Shown here piece after piece: positions 33,725 to 45,080 of a stretch of 64,000 bases of DNA. The translations under genes and the position numbers were made by a program. Under the pieces are notes generated by a model. That model saw nothing but the letters and a program-made list of their open reading frames with translations. It ran no database searches and was not told the origin of the DNA. The DNA comes from Prionace glauca (Eukaryota; Chordata; Chondrichthyes; Carcharhiniformes; Carcharhinidae), in contig CM075760.1 in NCBI GenBank assembly GCA_037974335.1, positions 27,057,402 through 27,121,401 on the forward strand. The letters run 5' to 3'. Within the stretch, counting starts at the first letter, position 1, and the number at the start of each line of letters is the position of its first letter.

Positions 33725-33998
33725 TAGTAATGTCACAAGTCTGCTTATATCAACACGTGGAAATCCAAGTGTCGCCACACTCTGGCGCCTGTTCGGGCAA
33801 AACTGATGGAGAATTTAGCATGTCAAATGCACCCTAACGAGCAGGTCTTTTGGACTGTGGGAGGAAACTGGAATACCTGGAGGAAACCCATGATGACACA
33901 GGGGAGGACACACAAACTCCACATAGTGAACAAAGCCAGCACTCAAAATCTGGTCCCTGGCACTGTGAGGCAACACTATTAACTACTGTGCCACCACA
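33725..33998 (-). mobile_element. HE1-like SINE (second tail type)
   Basis: Antisense copy with 'gtcgccacactctggcgcc', 'ggactgtgggaggaaactgg', 'aggaaacccatgatgac' and the tRNA-like head near 'ttaactactgtgccacca'. The tail type ('gtcacaagtctgctta') is shared with the copy at 36435. Confidence 0.8.
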
Positions 33999-34074
33999 AT
34001 GCAGCCGCTAGTGACTTTGCTGTCTATGCTTCAAGTGGCAAGAGCAATCCAGTTAATTGCAGGCCCTGTGCCCT

Positions 34075-35035
34075 ACATCAACGGTAGGAAAGTTATTGAA
34101 GAGGATACTTCAAGAAGGATCTGTTCCCATTTGGAAGTAAGTGGACGTATTAGTGAGAGGCAACATGGTTTTGTGAAGGGGAGATCGTGACTCACTAACT
34201 TGATCGAATGTTTTTGAGGAAGATGATTAACGAGGAGAAGGTAGTGGATGTTATCTACATGGACTTCAGTAAGGTCTTTGACAAGGTCCCTCTTAGCAGA
34301 CTAATGCAGAACATGAAATCACATGGGATCAGAGGTGAGCTGGCAAGGTCGATACCAAACTGGCTTGGTCAAAGAAGACAGAGTGTAGCAGTGGGAGGTT
34401 GTCTTTTTCTGAATGATGGTTATGACAAGTGGCATTCCTCAGGATCAGAGCTGAGAACTTTCCTTTTTGCAACATTGTGTATGACACAACGGTTGCAAGT
34501 TTGTGGATGATACAAAAGTTGATGGATTTGCAGATAGCGGTGAGGACCATAAGAGGATGCAGCAAGATATGGATCGATTGGAGACTTGGGCGGAGAGGTG
34601 GGAAAACGTAATTTGACCTCACTGGAATGACAGAGGTTGAGGGGTGACCTGATAGAAGTCTACACAATTATGAGAGGGGTGGACAAAGTGGGTAGTCAGA
34701 AGCTTTTTTTTTCCCCAGAGTGGAAGAGTCATTTACTCGGTGGCACAGATTCAAGGTGCGACGGTCAAGGTTTATAGGAGATTACGAGGCAGATTTTTTT
34801 TTCTACAAAAATGATAGTGGGTGCCTGTAACTCATTGCCGGGGGAAGGAGTGGAAGCGGATACGGTAGTGACTTTTAAGAGGCGTCTTGACAAGTACATG
34901 AATAGGATGGGAACGGAGGAATATGGACCCTGGAAGGGGAAAGATTTTAGTTCAGTTGACGCAGCATGGTCACTGCAGGCTTCGAGGGCCAAACGGGCCT
35001 GTTTCTGTGCTGTAATTTTCTTTGTTCTTACTCTT
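34075..35035 (+). mobile_element. LINE relic, RT and C-terminal parts with internal deletion
   Basis: Encodes degenerate RSC-like and YMDFSKVFDKVP blocks (34190-34300), then 'gtggatgatacaaaagt' (FADDTK region), then jumps at about 34610 to the C-terminal region ('gaggggtgacctgatagaag'). The 3' end has 'cgagggccaaacgggcctg'. Older than the copy at 24198. Confidence 0.85.
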
Positions 35036-35289
35036 AAGCCTGAAAAAAAATGATGAATGATTTTAGCGCTTAATGAATCAAGTCACAAATTTATTGGAGG
35101 CGATGAATGGCAAAAAGTTCAATGATGTATATTATCCTTACTGTAATATTTAGGGGCATATCCTGATATAATATAAATGGGTTTATGTTAATGCTAAAGT
35201 AAATTACCTCGAAACCAATAATATGTGTGCATTGAGAGGCGCGTTCAGGTCTCCACACTTAAACCTTTACATTGATCTTAAAAGAAAAC

Positions 35290-35390
35290 ATATACTATGA
35301 TCATTCCAATGCGGGTAGGATGGTCTGTCGGAGACTCGGTGCAGACTCAATGGGCCATATGGCCTACTTCTGCACTGTCATGTCTGCCTC
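35290..35390 (+). mobile_element. LINE/SINE 3' end fragment
   Basis: Short stretch with 'gactcaatgggccatatggc' and 'ctacttctgcactgtcatg', the standard 3' end of the elasmobranch SINE/LINE group. Confidence 0.5.
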
Positions 35391-35682
35391 TCCATTATTT
35401 CCACCTTCCCATACTTCCCTGAACCTCAAGACCCCATCTAGGCTGTAAATTCTCTTCTTTGCGTGTAAAAAGTGTTGGATTGAACAGGGTGAGGTGAAGC
35501 TGTTTGTTTAGTGACTGTAATTGATGTGAGTCTCCATGGATCTGATTGGTGTGCCTGGAGGGATTTCCCCCTTCGAATAATAAGGGATTCCGTTCAATGT
35601 GTTGTCCCATTGAGTCAGCGGGAGCGACAACTCCAACACTAACAGCGATCAGCGGCTGTGGAGAGAGAGGGAGGGAGAGGAG

Positions 35683-35790
35683 AGATCAGAATCTGGGAGC
35701 AATGGCCCAGAATGTTCCAACAGTGGATCAGAATCTGGGGACAATGACCCAGAGTGTTCCAACAATTGATCGGAATCTGGGAACAATGGA
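35683..35790 (+). repeat. 42-bp tandem repeat, in frame with the GPCR first exon
   Basis: Three copies of a 42-bp unit (the last one partial). In the GPCR reading frame they encode DQNLGAMAQNVPTV, DQNLGTMTQSVPTI and DRNLGTMDW. The unit is a multiple of three, so the frame stays open through the array. Confidence 0.85.
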
Positions 35791-35945
35791 TTGGAAGTTT
35801 TCATTCATGCACGAGGGAATACACTATTGGATTTATTTGTTTACCTTAGATAATTGGATGATGCCAATAGATGTTCGGATTGAAAGTCTACTGAAGGTGA
35901 TTCAGTTCGTTTACTATCCCATCTTGGCGATTATTGGAGTTCCGG
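35702..35945 (+). CDS. GPR139-like GPCR, exon 1
   Basis: First coding exon of a class A receptor. It ends LLKVIQFVYYPILAIIGVP plus one base, donor GTAAGT at 35946, phase 1. TM1 begins here. Two starts are possible. ATG 35702 includes the 14-residue repeats, and ATG 35807 (MHEGIHYWIYLF) gives a short N-terminus. Receptors of this type usually have short N-termini, so 35807 may be the real start. The frame is open upstream to 35546. Spliced to 37902 it gives GVPVNIITIVTL, completing TM1. The related orphan exon is at 28468. Confidence 0.82.
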
Positions 35946-36434
35946 GTAAGTCCCTGTTTGGAATTGTAACAGTCCGACTGCCACTGGAATCGGAGCAGGC
36001 AGGGGTCAGAGCATGGGAAGGTCTGTTGAACACGGGTAGGATTTTGCAGTTTTCGGAAAAGTGAGGCTGCAAAGTTCTGTCCCCAGTTCCTAATTCTAGA
36101 AAGGTTGTTTAACTGTATTGATTTCCTTGTCATTTACTGTACTGGGTTTGCTGCTCTTGTTGTTTCTGTTGAATCCCTATATCCAGTTCTTAATTCTTTC
36201 AGCCGCTGACAATTGTCTCAGGGCCTATGGGCTAGGGTGTCTTCTGTGTGTTGTGACTATCCATAGACATGTGACCTAACACTAATCCTTCGTGAGAAAA
36301 ATATAAAGCAGAATGGTTTTTTACCATCTACATGTAACGCCAGCTCACTGCCAATGGCCCACCCAGTCACCACGCTGCAGAATGCATTTTATTGATGATG
36401 TTTGCACAGCAGCATCTCAAGAGTAAACATGTTT

Positions 36435-36735
36435 CGTATTGAAATTCATTCATCAATGTCACAAGTATGCAAACATTAACACTGCAATGAAGTTGCTATA
36501 AATATCCCCGAGTTTCCACGCTCCGGCACCTGTTCAGGTACACTGAGGGAGTATTTAGCACAGTCAATACATCAAACCATCACAACTTTCAGATTTTTGG
36601 GGGAAACCGGAGCACCTGGAGGAAACCCACGCAGACACAGTGAGAACGAGTAGACTCTGCACACTCAGTAGCCAAGCCTGAAATTGAACCAGGGAGCCTA
36701 GTGCTATGAGGCAACAACACTGTCCCATGCACCAC
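36435..36735 (-). mobile_element. HE1-like SINE in GPCR intron
   Basis: Antisense copy: tail 'atcaatgtcacaagtatgc', then 'acgctccggcacctgttcag', 'ggaaacccacgcagacac', and a tRNA-like head near 'ccatgcaccacca'. Confidence 0.8.
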
Positions 36736-36917
36736 CACAAACTTTCCTGGAGTCACAGAAACACTAACATACATGTATTAATAGAAACATTTACTGATAG
36801 AAGCAATCAGATTTAGACACTTACTCCCACTCTCACACAAATTCAGAAGCCAAAATTGTTGTAAGCCTCCGGAATACCACACACTTAGGAGCACTCATCA
36901 GGTACTCTGGTGCTCAC

Positions 36918-36921
36918 ACAG

Positions 36922-36960
<39 letters not shown>
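36918..36960 (+). repeat. (CA)n microsatellite
   Basis: Nearly pure ACAC run in the GPCR intron. Confidence 0.95.
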
Positions 36961-36962
<2 letters not shown>

Positions 36963-36964
36963 CA

Positions 36965-37290
36965 TAGGAATAATGGTGTTAATGGCTGAGCTGTCGTTGC
37001 AAAACATGAGTCGGCGTTACAGGGTTGACTGTAATGTCAGAGAGATGGGATTTTGGACCTGTTGTGGATGTAGTGAACTGTAGTGGATCCAGGAAATCTG
37101 GGAAGCCAGAACTGATTCATGCCATGACTAACCTTTTCATGCATTTCATAATATTGGATGTCGGAGTCACAGGATGAGAGTCATGAGGCAGCTTGCTTGG
37201 CTTTTCCTTTGCTACTGGCCTTTTTTTGAGTTTTTACCTGGTGCATATATTGACAACATTCCTGCCATGAGAGGACTCATGGAGATGTAA
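36965..37290 (-). mobile_element. L2-like LINE RT relic in GPCR intron
   Basis: Aligns with 30784-31100 ('aatggctgagctgtcgttg', 'gtgaactgtagtggatcc', 'gccatgactaacctttt'). Antisense, degraded. Confidence 0.65.
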
Positions 37291-37611
37291 ATCTAATAGA
37301 GATTCTGCGCTTCAGGGCATCAGGACCTCCCTCTGCCAACTGTTGTATTGTCCAGAGGAAAGGGTCAAACCAACACTGTTTGGTACCAGCTCTGTTGTGG
37401 GAGTTGTCAGTGAGCTGTCTGAGAGACAACAGATTACCACCTACAGGACTCCACTCCGCATCTTCTGTTAGGGTTTACTGCCTCATCCTTCTTACCCTCC
37501 AAATCCTTCACAGGCGGAGGGGATATTTACCTGTAGCTGAGTAAGGGATAACGTTGAGAACTCCCTGGAAAGCTCTTTCCCAAATGTTAACTTTGTGTCA
37601 CTACCAAGGAG

Positions 37612-37770
37612 CAGTACGGTGGCATAGTGGTTAGTACTGCTGACTCACAGCATCAAAAACCTGGGTTCAGTTCTAGTTTTGGGTCATTGCCTGTGTTGAG
37701 TTTGTACATTCTCTCTGTGTCTGTACAGGTTTACTCCAGATGCTCTACTTTCCCCTCACACTCCGAAAGA
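37612..37770 (+). mobile_element. truncated HE1-like SINE just upstream of GPCR exon 2
   Basis: Sense copy starting with the tRNA-like head 'acggtggcatagtggtta', then 'cctgggttcagttctag' (B-box region) and 'ggtttactccagatgctc'. Its 3' half is missing. It lies 130 bp before the exon 2 acceptor. Confidence 0.8.
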
Positions 37771-37901
37771 CGTACTGGCTTAAAAAATATATTCCAATTG
37801 TTGTGATAATGTACTTTTTTTTTAAAACCCATCGTAAGTCTAAATGGCAATTCCTTCCATTGAATCATATCTAATTTTAGTCTGTATTTCCTTCCTGACA
37901 G

Positions 37902-38809
37902 TGAACATAATCACAATTGTGACACTGAGGAGCAGAAACTGTGGTCTGTCCAAATGTGTCACTCGTTACCTGGTTGCCATGTCAGCGGGGGATCTGCTGG
38001 TCATTGTCCTCGACCTGATATTGAGACACATTCCCATTGTTTATTTGGAACACTTTTATTTCCTGTACTCAGTCCCCGTGTGTAACATCCACGCTGTCCT
38101 GCTTTATGGAGCCACTGACTGTTCTGTCTGGTTCACCGTCACTTTCACCTTTGATCGATTTGTGGCCATTTGTTGTCCCAAGCTGAGAAGTAAATATTGC
38201 ACTGAGAAATCGGCGTCTGTGGTTCTGGGAACAGTGACAGTGCTGAGCTGTTTAAAGAACATTATCTGGTATTTTATGTTATTAAATACATATCGGCTGC
38301 AGAACCTCCCCTGGTTTTGTCACACCACATTTGGTGTTATGTACTCTCTGGTTTGGGGAACAATCGAGTTCCTCCATTACATTCTAAACCCGTGTGCCCC
38401 ATTCGCCCTGATTCTGCTGCTGAATGCTCTCACCGTCAGACACATTTTAGTGAGCAGCAGAGCCCGCAGGAGACTCCGGGCTCACCGCAGCGGTGAGAAT
38501 CCAAGAGACCCAGAGTTGGAGAGTCGAAGGAAATCCATCATTTTCCTATTTGTTATCTCAGCCAATTTCATTATCTTATGGTCAATATTCATGGTTTATT
38601 CAGCATGGAATCGCATGTATGATTTGGGGTTGAATTTTACATTAGACTTTTATGTTATGGAATTGGGCTTCATGCTGCAACTCACAAGTTGCTGTACAAA
38701 TACTGCTATTTACGCTGTGACACAAACTCAGTTCAGGCAGCAGCTAAAAAATGTACTGAAATATCCCCTTACTGCAATTTTCCACTCAATACAGCCTGAG
38801 AGGAAATGA
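37902..38809 (+). CDS. GPR139-like GPCR, exon 2
   Basis: Main exon of a rhodopsin-class receptor, entered from acceptor 'cttcctgacag' in phase 1. It contains the rest of TM1 (VNIITIVTL), TM2 (RYLVAMSAGDLLVIVLD, with the conserved Asp), and the extracellular Cys before TM3 (VPVCNIHAVL). TM3 ends in FTFDRFVAICC, a DRF variant of DRY. TM4 is near VVLGTVTVLSCLKNI. TM5 has NPCAPFALILLLNAL, and a basic third loop follows (RARRRLRAHR). TM6 is IIFLFVISANFIILW. TM7 reads CTNTAIYAVTQTQFRQQLK, with NTAIY in place of NPxxY. These variants are normal for the GPR139/142-like group. No break is seen. The spliced protein is about 350 aa. The ligand is unknown. Confidence 0.9.
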
Positions 38810-38869
38810 CAACAACAAGACCTCTGAATCTTCCTATTGGGCATTCAAACTGTAAATCACCAAACAGCC

Positions 38870-39615
38870 TCACAGAGACAGAAAGACTGACAGATAGATA
38901 GAGAGGACAATGTTAGCTACAGTGAGATTATTAGACAGAGAGAGGGAAAGGCACAAAGACTTGGAGAGCAAAGAATTTCAAAGAGTTTCTAACAGGTACA
39001 GGAAAATAAACAGGGAGACAATGAGATAGAAGAGAGACAAAGACAGAGTCTCACAGAATGTGAAAGACAGAAATAGTGAGGAAAATGGCGAGAGAGATAA
39101 ACAGGGAATGAGAAAGACAGAAATTATGAGGAAAATGGCGAGAGAAAGATACAGGGAATGAGAAAGGGAAATAGAGGAAGACAGATTGGAGTTTGTAACA
39201 CGAGAGGGAGAGGGAGACAAGGGGGGGGGGGGTGGAACGGGAGACAAAAAGTGATGCAGAAGGAAATAGCCAGAGACAGATAGAAACAGAGATATCGAGA
39301 CACAGAGCAGGAGTGAATGGGAAAGAGTGGGACTGAAAAAGCACAATGGACAAAGCAAGAGCAAAGGTCAGAGTGAGGTGGGTGGGGGGGCAGAGAGACA
39401 AATAAATTAAAGAGGGACAGGGAGTGGGAGTAGGAGAGTGACACTGAGGGGGGGGGGTGGCAGGAGAGACAGAGGGAGAGTGGGGGAGAGGCGGAGAGAC
39501 AGCAAAAGACAGAGTGAAACATCAAGAGAGACAGAGGCACAGAGAGACATAGAGAAAGAGTGACAGAGAGAGAGCCACAAGAAACATAGAAAGAGGTAGA
39601 GAGATATATCTAAGG
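38870..39615 (+). repeat. GA-rich low-complexity block downstream of GPCR
   Basis: Degenerate GAGACAGAGAGA text with G runs (39219-39232, 39450-39460). Open frames here are composition artefacts. Confidence 0.9.
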
Positions 39616-39779
39616 ACTTCAACGGTAACCATCAGGTGGAGCTTTGGAATATGAGCTCCCTGATTGAGGCAGTTAATGCTGTCCAATCCGGGAGCCCTGC
39701 AAACATGCATAGTATGATGTGTCTGGGTTACCGGAATTCAGGATGTGTACACTCAGGTGTGGATGTGATGGACTGTAGG

Positions 39780-40380
39780 TTTTATCACTTGAGTATTGAT
39801 GCAAGAACTCAGCTAATGTTCTGGGCACACGGATTCCGATCACGTCACTGCAGATGGTGGAACTTAAGTAAATATATCTGGAGTTTAGAATTCATTCGTG
39901 ACCATAAAAACATTGTCCATTTTCAGAAAGACCCATCTGGTTTATCAATGTCATGATGTGGATATGCTGGCGTTGGACTGGGGTAGACACAGTAAAAAGT
40001 CTGACAACACCAGGTTTAAGTCCAACTGATTTATTTGATAGTTAATTCACTAGCTTTCGAGGTTACCCTCTTCGTCAGGTGAATGTTCGCCACCAGAACT
40101 CTCCATTCACCTGACAAAAAGAGTAACCTCGAAAGCTACTGAATTAACTATCAAATAAATCAGTTGGACTTAAACCTGGTGTTGTCAGACTTTTTACTGT
40201 GTTTATCAATGTCCCAGGAAAGGGCCACAGCAATGTGGTTGACACTTCATTACCCTCTGAACATGGGCAACTAGGCATCAGAGTTGCAAAGGAAGATGCC
40301 TTGAGTTGGCTCCAATTAACAGACACTGGTCACATCCCCAGTGTAAGTGACGGCAATCATGAACTTTTTCAAAACTCTCC
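39780..40380 (+). repeat. interspersed repeat family A, split by a later insertion
   Basis: Left part (to 39952) has 'gactgcagatggtggaactt'-type text and 'acccatctggtttatcaatg'. The right part resumes at 40214 with 'ccaggaaagggccacagcaa' and 'gtggttgacacttca'. The break is exactly the insertion at 39953-40201. Confidence 0.7.
39953..40201. mobile_element. 249-bp fold-back element of Penelope-like origin with 12-bp TSD
   Basis: Long inverted repeat. The arm from about 39992 ('cacagtaaaaagtctgacaa' onward) matches the reverse complement of the arm ending at 40201 ('gtcagactttttactgtg'), with a short central loop near 40085-40105. Flanked by a perfect 12-bp direct repeat, tttatcaatgtc, at 39941-39952 and 40202-40213. 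The termini ('caacaccaggtttaagtcca') tie it to the Penelope-like fragments at 14430, 29062, 31180 and 44880. Confidence 0.88.
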
Positions 40381-40499
40381 CAGTGGCAGCCAATAATATT
40401 TGGCTTTGGATGCAAAATTACCCAGTCCTGAATAAACTGAAGTAGTGAGTGCCGATGGGGGAAACCAAAAGGCCGTTACAGCCTGAATTGTGCCCATAT

Positions 40500-41790
40500 T
40501 GGAGTGGCAGAGGACAGTTGACTGTGAAAGATGGCACACGCCGATGGGGTTCAAGACAGTCATCCTGAGCCAAGGTTCACCATCCCATCTTCGCGGTACT
40601 CGTGGCCACCCAGGAATGACAAACTGAATAACCTGCAAATTGCCGTGCCTGTGGCCAGGTATGAATACAGGGATTTGATCGTGGGTCAGTGTTGGCAATG
40701 TCAACAAGGGACGAATGTCACCAGGCACTACTCTTCACACTTGGGAATGGCTGGAACGGCCGTAGATGTGGCTGCACATGGTCAGTGCCGGACCGTTCAT
40801 GGGGTCTATGTTCCTGATAATGGGAGATGCTGATTCACAATGGACGGCCATACAGAGGGTGAGTTCATCAAACACAAGGACAAGAGTGGAGAAACCTCAC
40901 TCCTCTTTCTTGACACCTGGGATCCCGCAGATGTTGGTTTCTGAAAATGGTCCACCCTTCATGAGCCAGGAATTTGTGCATTGCATGAAGTAGAACAGAA
41001 TTTGACACGTTAGGACAGTGCCCATATTCCCCATCATCCAACGGTCTGGCAGAAAGAGCGGCCCAAACAGTAAAAAGAGGTTCAAAAAACTATCCCACTG
41101 CCTCCTTTGACACCAACCTATCCAGATTGCTCTTCAATTACAGGACAACATCCCCCCAATCACCACTCCCCTCCCCTCTTCAACAAATGGATTAGCACAA
41201 GCAGAGTTCCTCATGATCACTCTTCCCACAGTTAAGTCTAATTTTCCAAGGGGGGGAGCTGACACCCAGAGCCGTTTCCATCACTGGGACAGGCTGTTAA
41301 AGGTAGTTGTTAGGCTATTAGTTAAGAATCTTGGCAATGGATACGCTGGTTATGAGGCACATTCAGGTCAGGAACAGGGCCAGATTCCTATCAAGTCCGC
41401 TTGGGAGATACCATCCTATGGGAATGTTTCAAACATCTACAAACCGGGAAACACCAAGACATGCAGGGAAAATCAATTCCCGGCACACCCGGAACTTTGG
41501 AAAGAATTCCAGATGCTCCGGCTCCTGCTCTCCATCTCCACCAGTGAGAAACTGGGAGTCTGAAATGGACAGGGCGGGTTTAGCCTCTCGGCCACATTGT
41601 CTCCCGATAAAGGGAACTCGGGCCACAACGCTCATGGTGGAAGAGGCGAGCTCCGGTCTGCTGAACCCCACTCACCTCCGAGGCTGAGCAGGAGGAACCA
41701 GACCCAGCAGTGAAATTTCAAAGAAAGGCTTCCAAGCCGGTCAGCCCTCGGCGGTTACTCAGACCGAGAGGGGGAGGGGTGTAATAACTT
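40500..41790 (+). mobile_element. Ty3/gypsy LTR retrotransposon fossil (integrase region)
   Basis: Shows integrase-like stretches: GIPQMLVSENGPPFMSQEF, SPSSNGLAERAAQTVKRG and LLFNYRTTSPQS, in the order expected of a Ty3/gypsy integrase core and C-terminus. A polypurine run (about 41766-41779) is followed by TGTAAT, a plausible start of a 3' LTR, but I cannot define LTR limits. The copy is old and clearly broken at several points, and gag, protease and RT are not seen. Confidence 0.7.
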
Positions 41791-42129
41791 AAAATTGATT
41801 CATGAGTTGGACATAACCAAGTATGAACTTCGGAACTGAGGCCTGTGAAATCTGCCTATTGAGGGATCTCCACAGACTGTAAGTTGCAGAGAGTGAAACG
41901 CTGAGAGTTGGGGAAAGTGTGGGAGTTTAGGGAAGTGGGTGGAGAGGTGTTGCTGTGTCTTGTGTCCCTTACTACCCCGTCCATACTGCCATTTCCAGTT
42001 GGGTAGGTGTCTATCAGGTATTACAGTTCAGAAAGTGACTTGGAACCAACAGAAGCAGCTGATTCGTGAATAAGTCCTTGGAAGGAAAACGGAGGAAATT
42101 TTCTGAGTAGCTCCTACTGATGTCATAAC

Positions 42130-42330
42130 TTCAGGACGGATTCCTCATGTTGTTCATGTTCTAGGTACGAATCCGCTCACTGCAGCTGATGGAATTTGAA
42201 TCAAATAAAAATTGTCTGGAAATAAAAATCTACTGATGACCATAAAACCATATTTGATTGTCGAAAGGACCAATTTCTTTCACTGATGTCCTTTAGGGAA
42301 GGAAATCTACCAGGGAGAGGGGAATAAAGC
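42130..42330 (+). repeat. interspersed repeat family A
   Basis: Contains 'cactgcagctgatggaattt', 'ctactgatgaccataaaacc' and 'gatgtcctttagggaagg'. Best-preserved example of this family in the window. Confidence 0.65.
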
Positions 42331-42439
42331 AAAGGTGAATTAGCTGAAGTGGAACTAGAGAAGGGCCAGTAAAACTCAGAGAAAGGACAGAAATAGTGTG
42401 GCTGTAATTAAAGGGGGTCCGGCAGGCTGAAGTGCATTT

Positions 42440-43660
42440 GTTTCAATACAAAAAGTGTAACAGGTAAGGCTGATGGACTTGGAGCTTGGATTCGTTCTTG
42501 GAACTGTGATGTTGCTGCTATTACAGAGACTTGGTTAAGGAAAGGAGAGGAATGACAGCTTAACGTACAAGGATGCCGATGATTCAAGCAGGATAGAAAA
42601 TGATGTTACAGGGGAGGGACATTTTCAAGACTGGTAAGGAGAATATTGCAGCAGTACTGCAGGAGGACTGAACCCAATGTAGTTCGCATGGCTTATACAG
42701 CGAGGCAGTATGGGTAGAGTGCGGGAATAGGAAGGGTGTACTCACAAGATTAGGCATTTTCTATTGGCCTCCCAACAACCAGCGGGAGATTGAGAAAGAG
42801 ATATGAATGAGAATTTGGCAAGATGCAAAAGTAACAGGGTTGTTGTGGTGGGAGAGTTAACTTCCTCAAAATTGACAGGGACTCATTTTGTGCTGAGTGT
42901 GTGGATGGGGCAGAGTTTGTAAGGAGCATCCAGGAGGGCTTCCCAAAACATTATAGAGATAGTCCAACTCGGGAAGCGGCTGAACTGGACCTGGAAATAG
43001 GGAATCAGCCTGGACAGGTGGTCGACATTTCAGTGGGGGAGCAGTTGGGGAACAGAGACACAACTCAGTAAGTGTTAAGGTACGGACAGAGAAAGGTAAG
43101 TGTAATACTCAAGTGAAGACATTAAACTAGGGGATGACTAATTATAACAATATTAGGCAGAAACGGAAGAATGTAGATTGGGGCAAATCAACATCTGGCA
43201 CGTGGGAGGCTTTCAAGTGCAAGTTGATAGGAATTCCGGACTGGCACATTCCAATGAGAATGAAGGGTAGGTATCGCAAATTTCGGGAACATTGTAACAT
43301 TGGAACATTGTAAAATGAGAGAAATTATGAGCCTCGTCAAAGTGGGAAAAAAAAGTTTTTTTCTGTCCTAGGAAGACACAAAACAATTATGAAATACAAG
43401 GAAAGTAAAACGAAACCTAAGCAAAGACTAAAGAGGACGAAAAGGGGTCACGAGAATTAATTTGCCGCAGGATGGAAGAAAATCCAAAGGCGTTTTACAC
43501 ATATATAAAGGGCAAATGTTTAGCCAGGGAAGGGGGTTGACACACCCGAGGACAGGTGAGGGATTCTATGCGCGGATCCAGGGAAATGACGAGGTATTGA
43601 ATACTTCACGTCAGTATTCACTAAAGAGAAGTACTTAGTGCATGATGAGTCTGGGAAAGG
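42440..43660 (+). mobile_element. LINE relic, endonuclease and linker region
   Basis: Corresponds to the part of the LINE upstream of its RT: 'ttctattggcctcccaac' (FYWPPNN type), 'aacagggttgttgtggtgg' (RVVVV type), 'ggaagcggctgaactgga', a basic linker, and 'aaaggcgttttacacatata' (KAFYTYIKG type). Multiple small indels; it ends before the RT at the TG repeat. Confidence 0.8.
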
Positions 43661-43679
43661 ATGCACAAGTAGTTTGAGT

Positions 43680-44240
43680 CAGTGTGTTTGTCAGTGTGTG
43701 TGCGTATGACCCTATAAGTCTGTGTATGTGTGTGTGTGTGTGTGCCCCTGTAAGTCTGTGTATGTGTGTGTGTGTGTGTGCCCCTGTAAGTCTGTGTATG
43801 TGTGTGTGTGTGTGTGTGTGCCCCTGTAAGTCTGTGTATGTGTGTGTGTGTGCGCTCTCCTGTAAGTCTCTGTGTGTGTGTGTTTGTCAGTGTGTGCGTG
43901 TGTTTGTCAGTGTGTGTGCGTATGACCCTGTAAGTCTGTGTATGTGTGTGTGTGTGTGTGCCCCTGTAAGTCTGTGTATGTGTGTGTGTGTGCGCTCTCC
44001 TGTAAGTCTCTGTGTGTGTGTGTTTGTCAGTGTGTGCGTGTGTTTGTCAGTGTGTGTGCGTATGACCCTGTATGTCTGTGTATGTGTGCGTGTGTGTGTG
44101 CCCCTGTAAGTCTGTGTATGTGTGTGTGTGTGCGCTCTCCTGTAAGTGTCTGTGTGTGTGTTTGTCAGTATGTGTGTGTGTGCCTCTGTACGTCTGTGTA
44201 TGTGTGTGTGTGTATGTGTGTGTGTGTGTCCCTTGTAAAT
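43680..44240 (+). repeat. TG-rich minisatellite
   Basis: Higher-order repeat of about 60 bp built from 'cccctgtaagtctgtgtatg' plus (TG)n. The overlapping Cys/Val-rich open frames on + and Thr/His-rich frames on - are artefacts. Confidence 0.95.
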
Positions 44241-44879
44241 GTCTCTGCCCTTGTGCCCTTGTAAAACAAAACCTTGAAAATTTCTGACAAACGAAGTACA
44301 GAGGGCAGAAAAGTTTACACACTAAGATTCTGAATGTGATTAACATCTGACACCTGCATCGAATGTACAATTTGCAGTCTGAAATAATCCCAACTTCAAT
44401 CTCCGGACAATATCCCCCTGTGGGGAGTGAAGAACACGATTTATGTGCGGTGTCAGGTTATAAAAAGGGGGGGAGGGGGAACTCCTTCTGGAAACTCCAA
44501 TCACGGATAATATCTTTCAATATTCACATTTCAGTGGTTCCCAGACTCACAAACACCAGCGCCTGCAGTTACAGTGAGCCGCCAGAAGATGGTGGTGCTG
44601 TATCACTCTAATCACAAGAAAGTGCAGCAGGTTTGAGGAGAGATTTGGGGAAAATTTATTTCCCTGTTTCTCCAGACAGGGAACAATTAGTAAAGCAACT
44701 GCATTAATCTCTCTGTCTGTAATATTCATTTTAACGGCCTTTATTAACATTGTGTCAGTCCTGGATAGATAAAATATTCCCATTTTGAAGCTTTTGGTCT
44801 ACATTATACAAGTTACCCTGATGCAGGAAAAGACCACCGGAGTTGGAATGAAAATGTTGAACCCTCATTCCTGTCACGA

Positions 44880-45080
44880 TTTTCACTGACTTTTTACTGT
44901 GTTTACGCCAGTCCAACGCCGGCATACCCACATCACGATTTTCCCTGCCAGTTATAAACATCATGATGTGGGTACTCTCCATTCACTTGACAAAGAGGCA
45001 GCCCCCTCGAAAGCTTGTGAGAATATTATCAAATAAATCGGTTGGACTAAAACCTGGTGTTGTCAGACTTTTTACTACAG
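44880..45080 (+). mobile_element. Penelope-like element terminal fragments, inverted pair
   Basis: 'acgccagtccaacgccggca' on the left and 'aaacctggtgttgtcagac' on the right are the two ends of the element family also at 39953. Nothing coding is left. Confidence 0.65.

Noticed and set aside
38978-39710. Overlapping Leu/Ser-rich open frames downstream of the GPCR on the - strand
   Set aside because: GA/CT low-complexity block in all frames.
40500-41790. Host integrase-like gene
   Set aside because: Order of motifs and a polypurine run mark it as a broken Ty3/gypsy fossil, not a host gene.
43684-44370. Cys/Val-rich open frames on + and Thr/His-rich frames on -
   Set aside because: Pure TG-repeat artefact.
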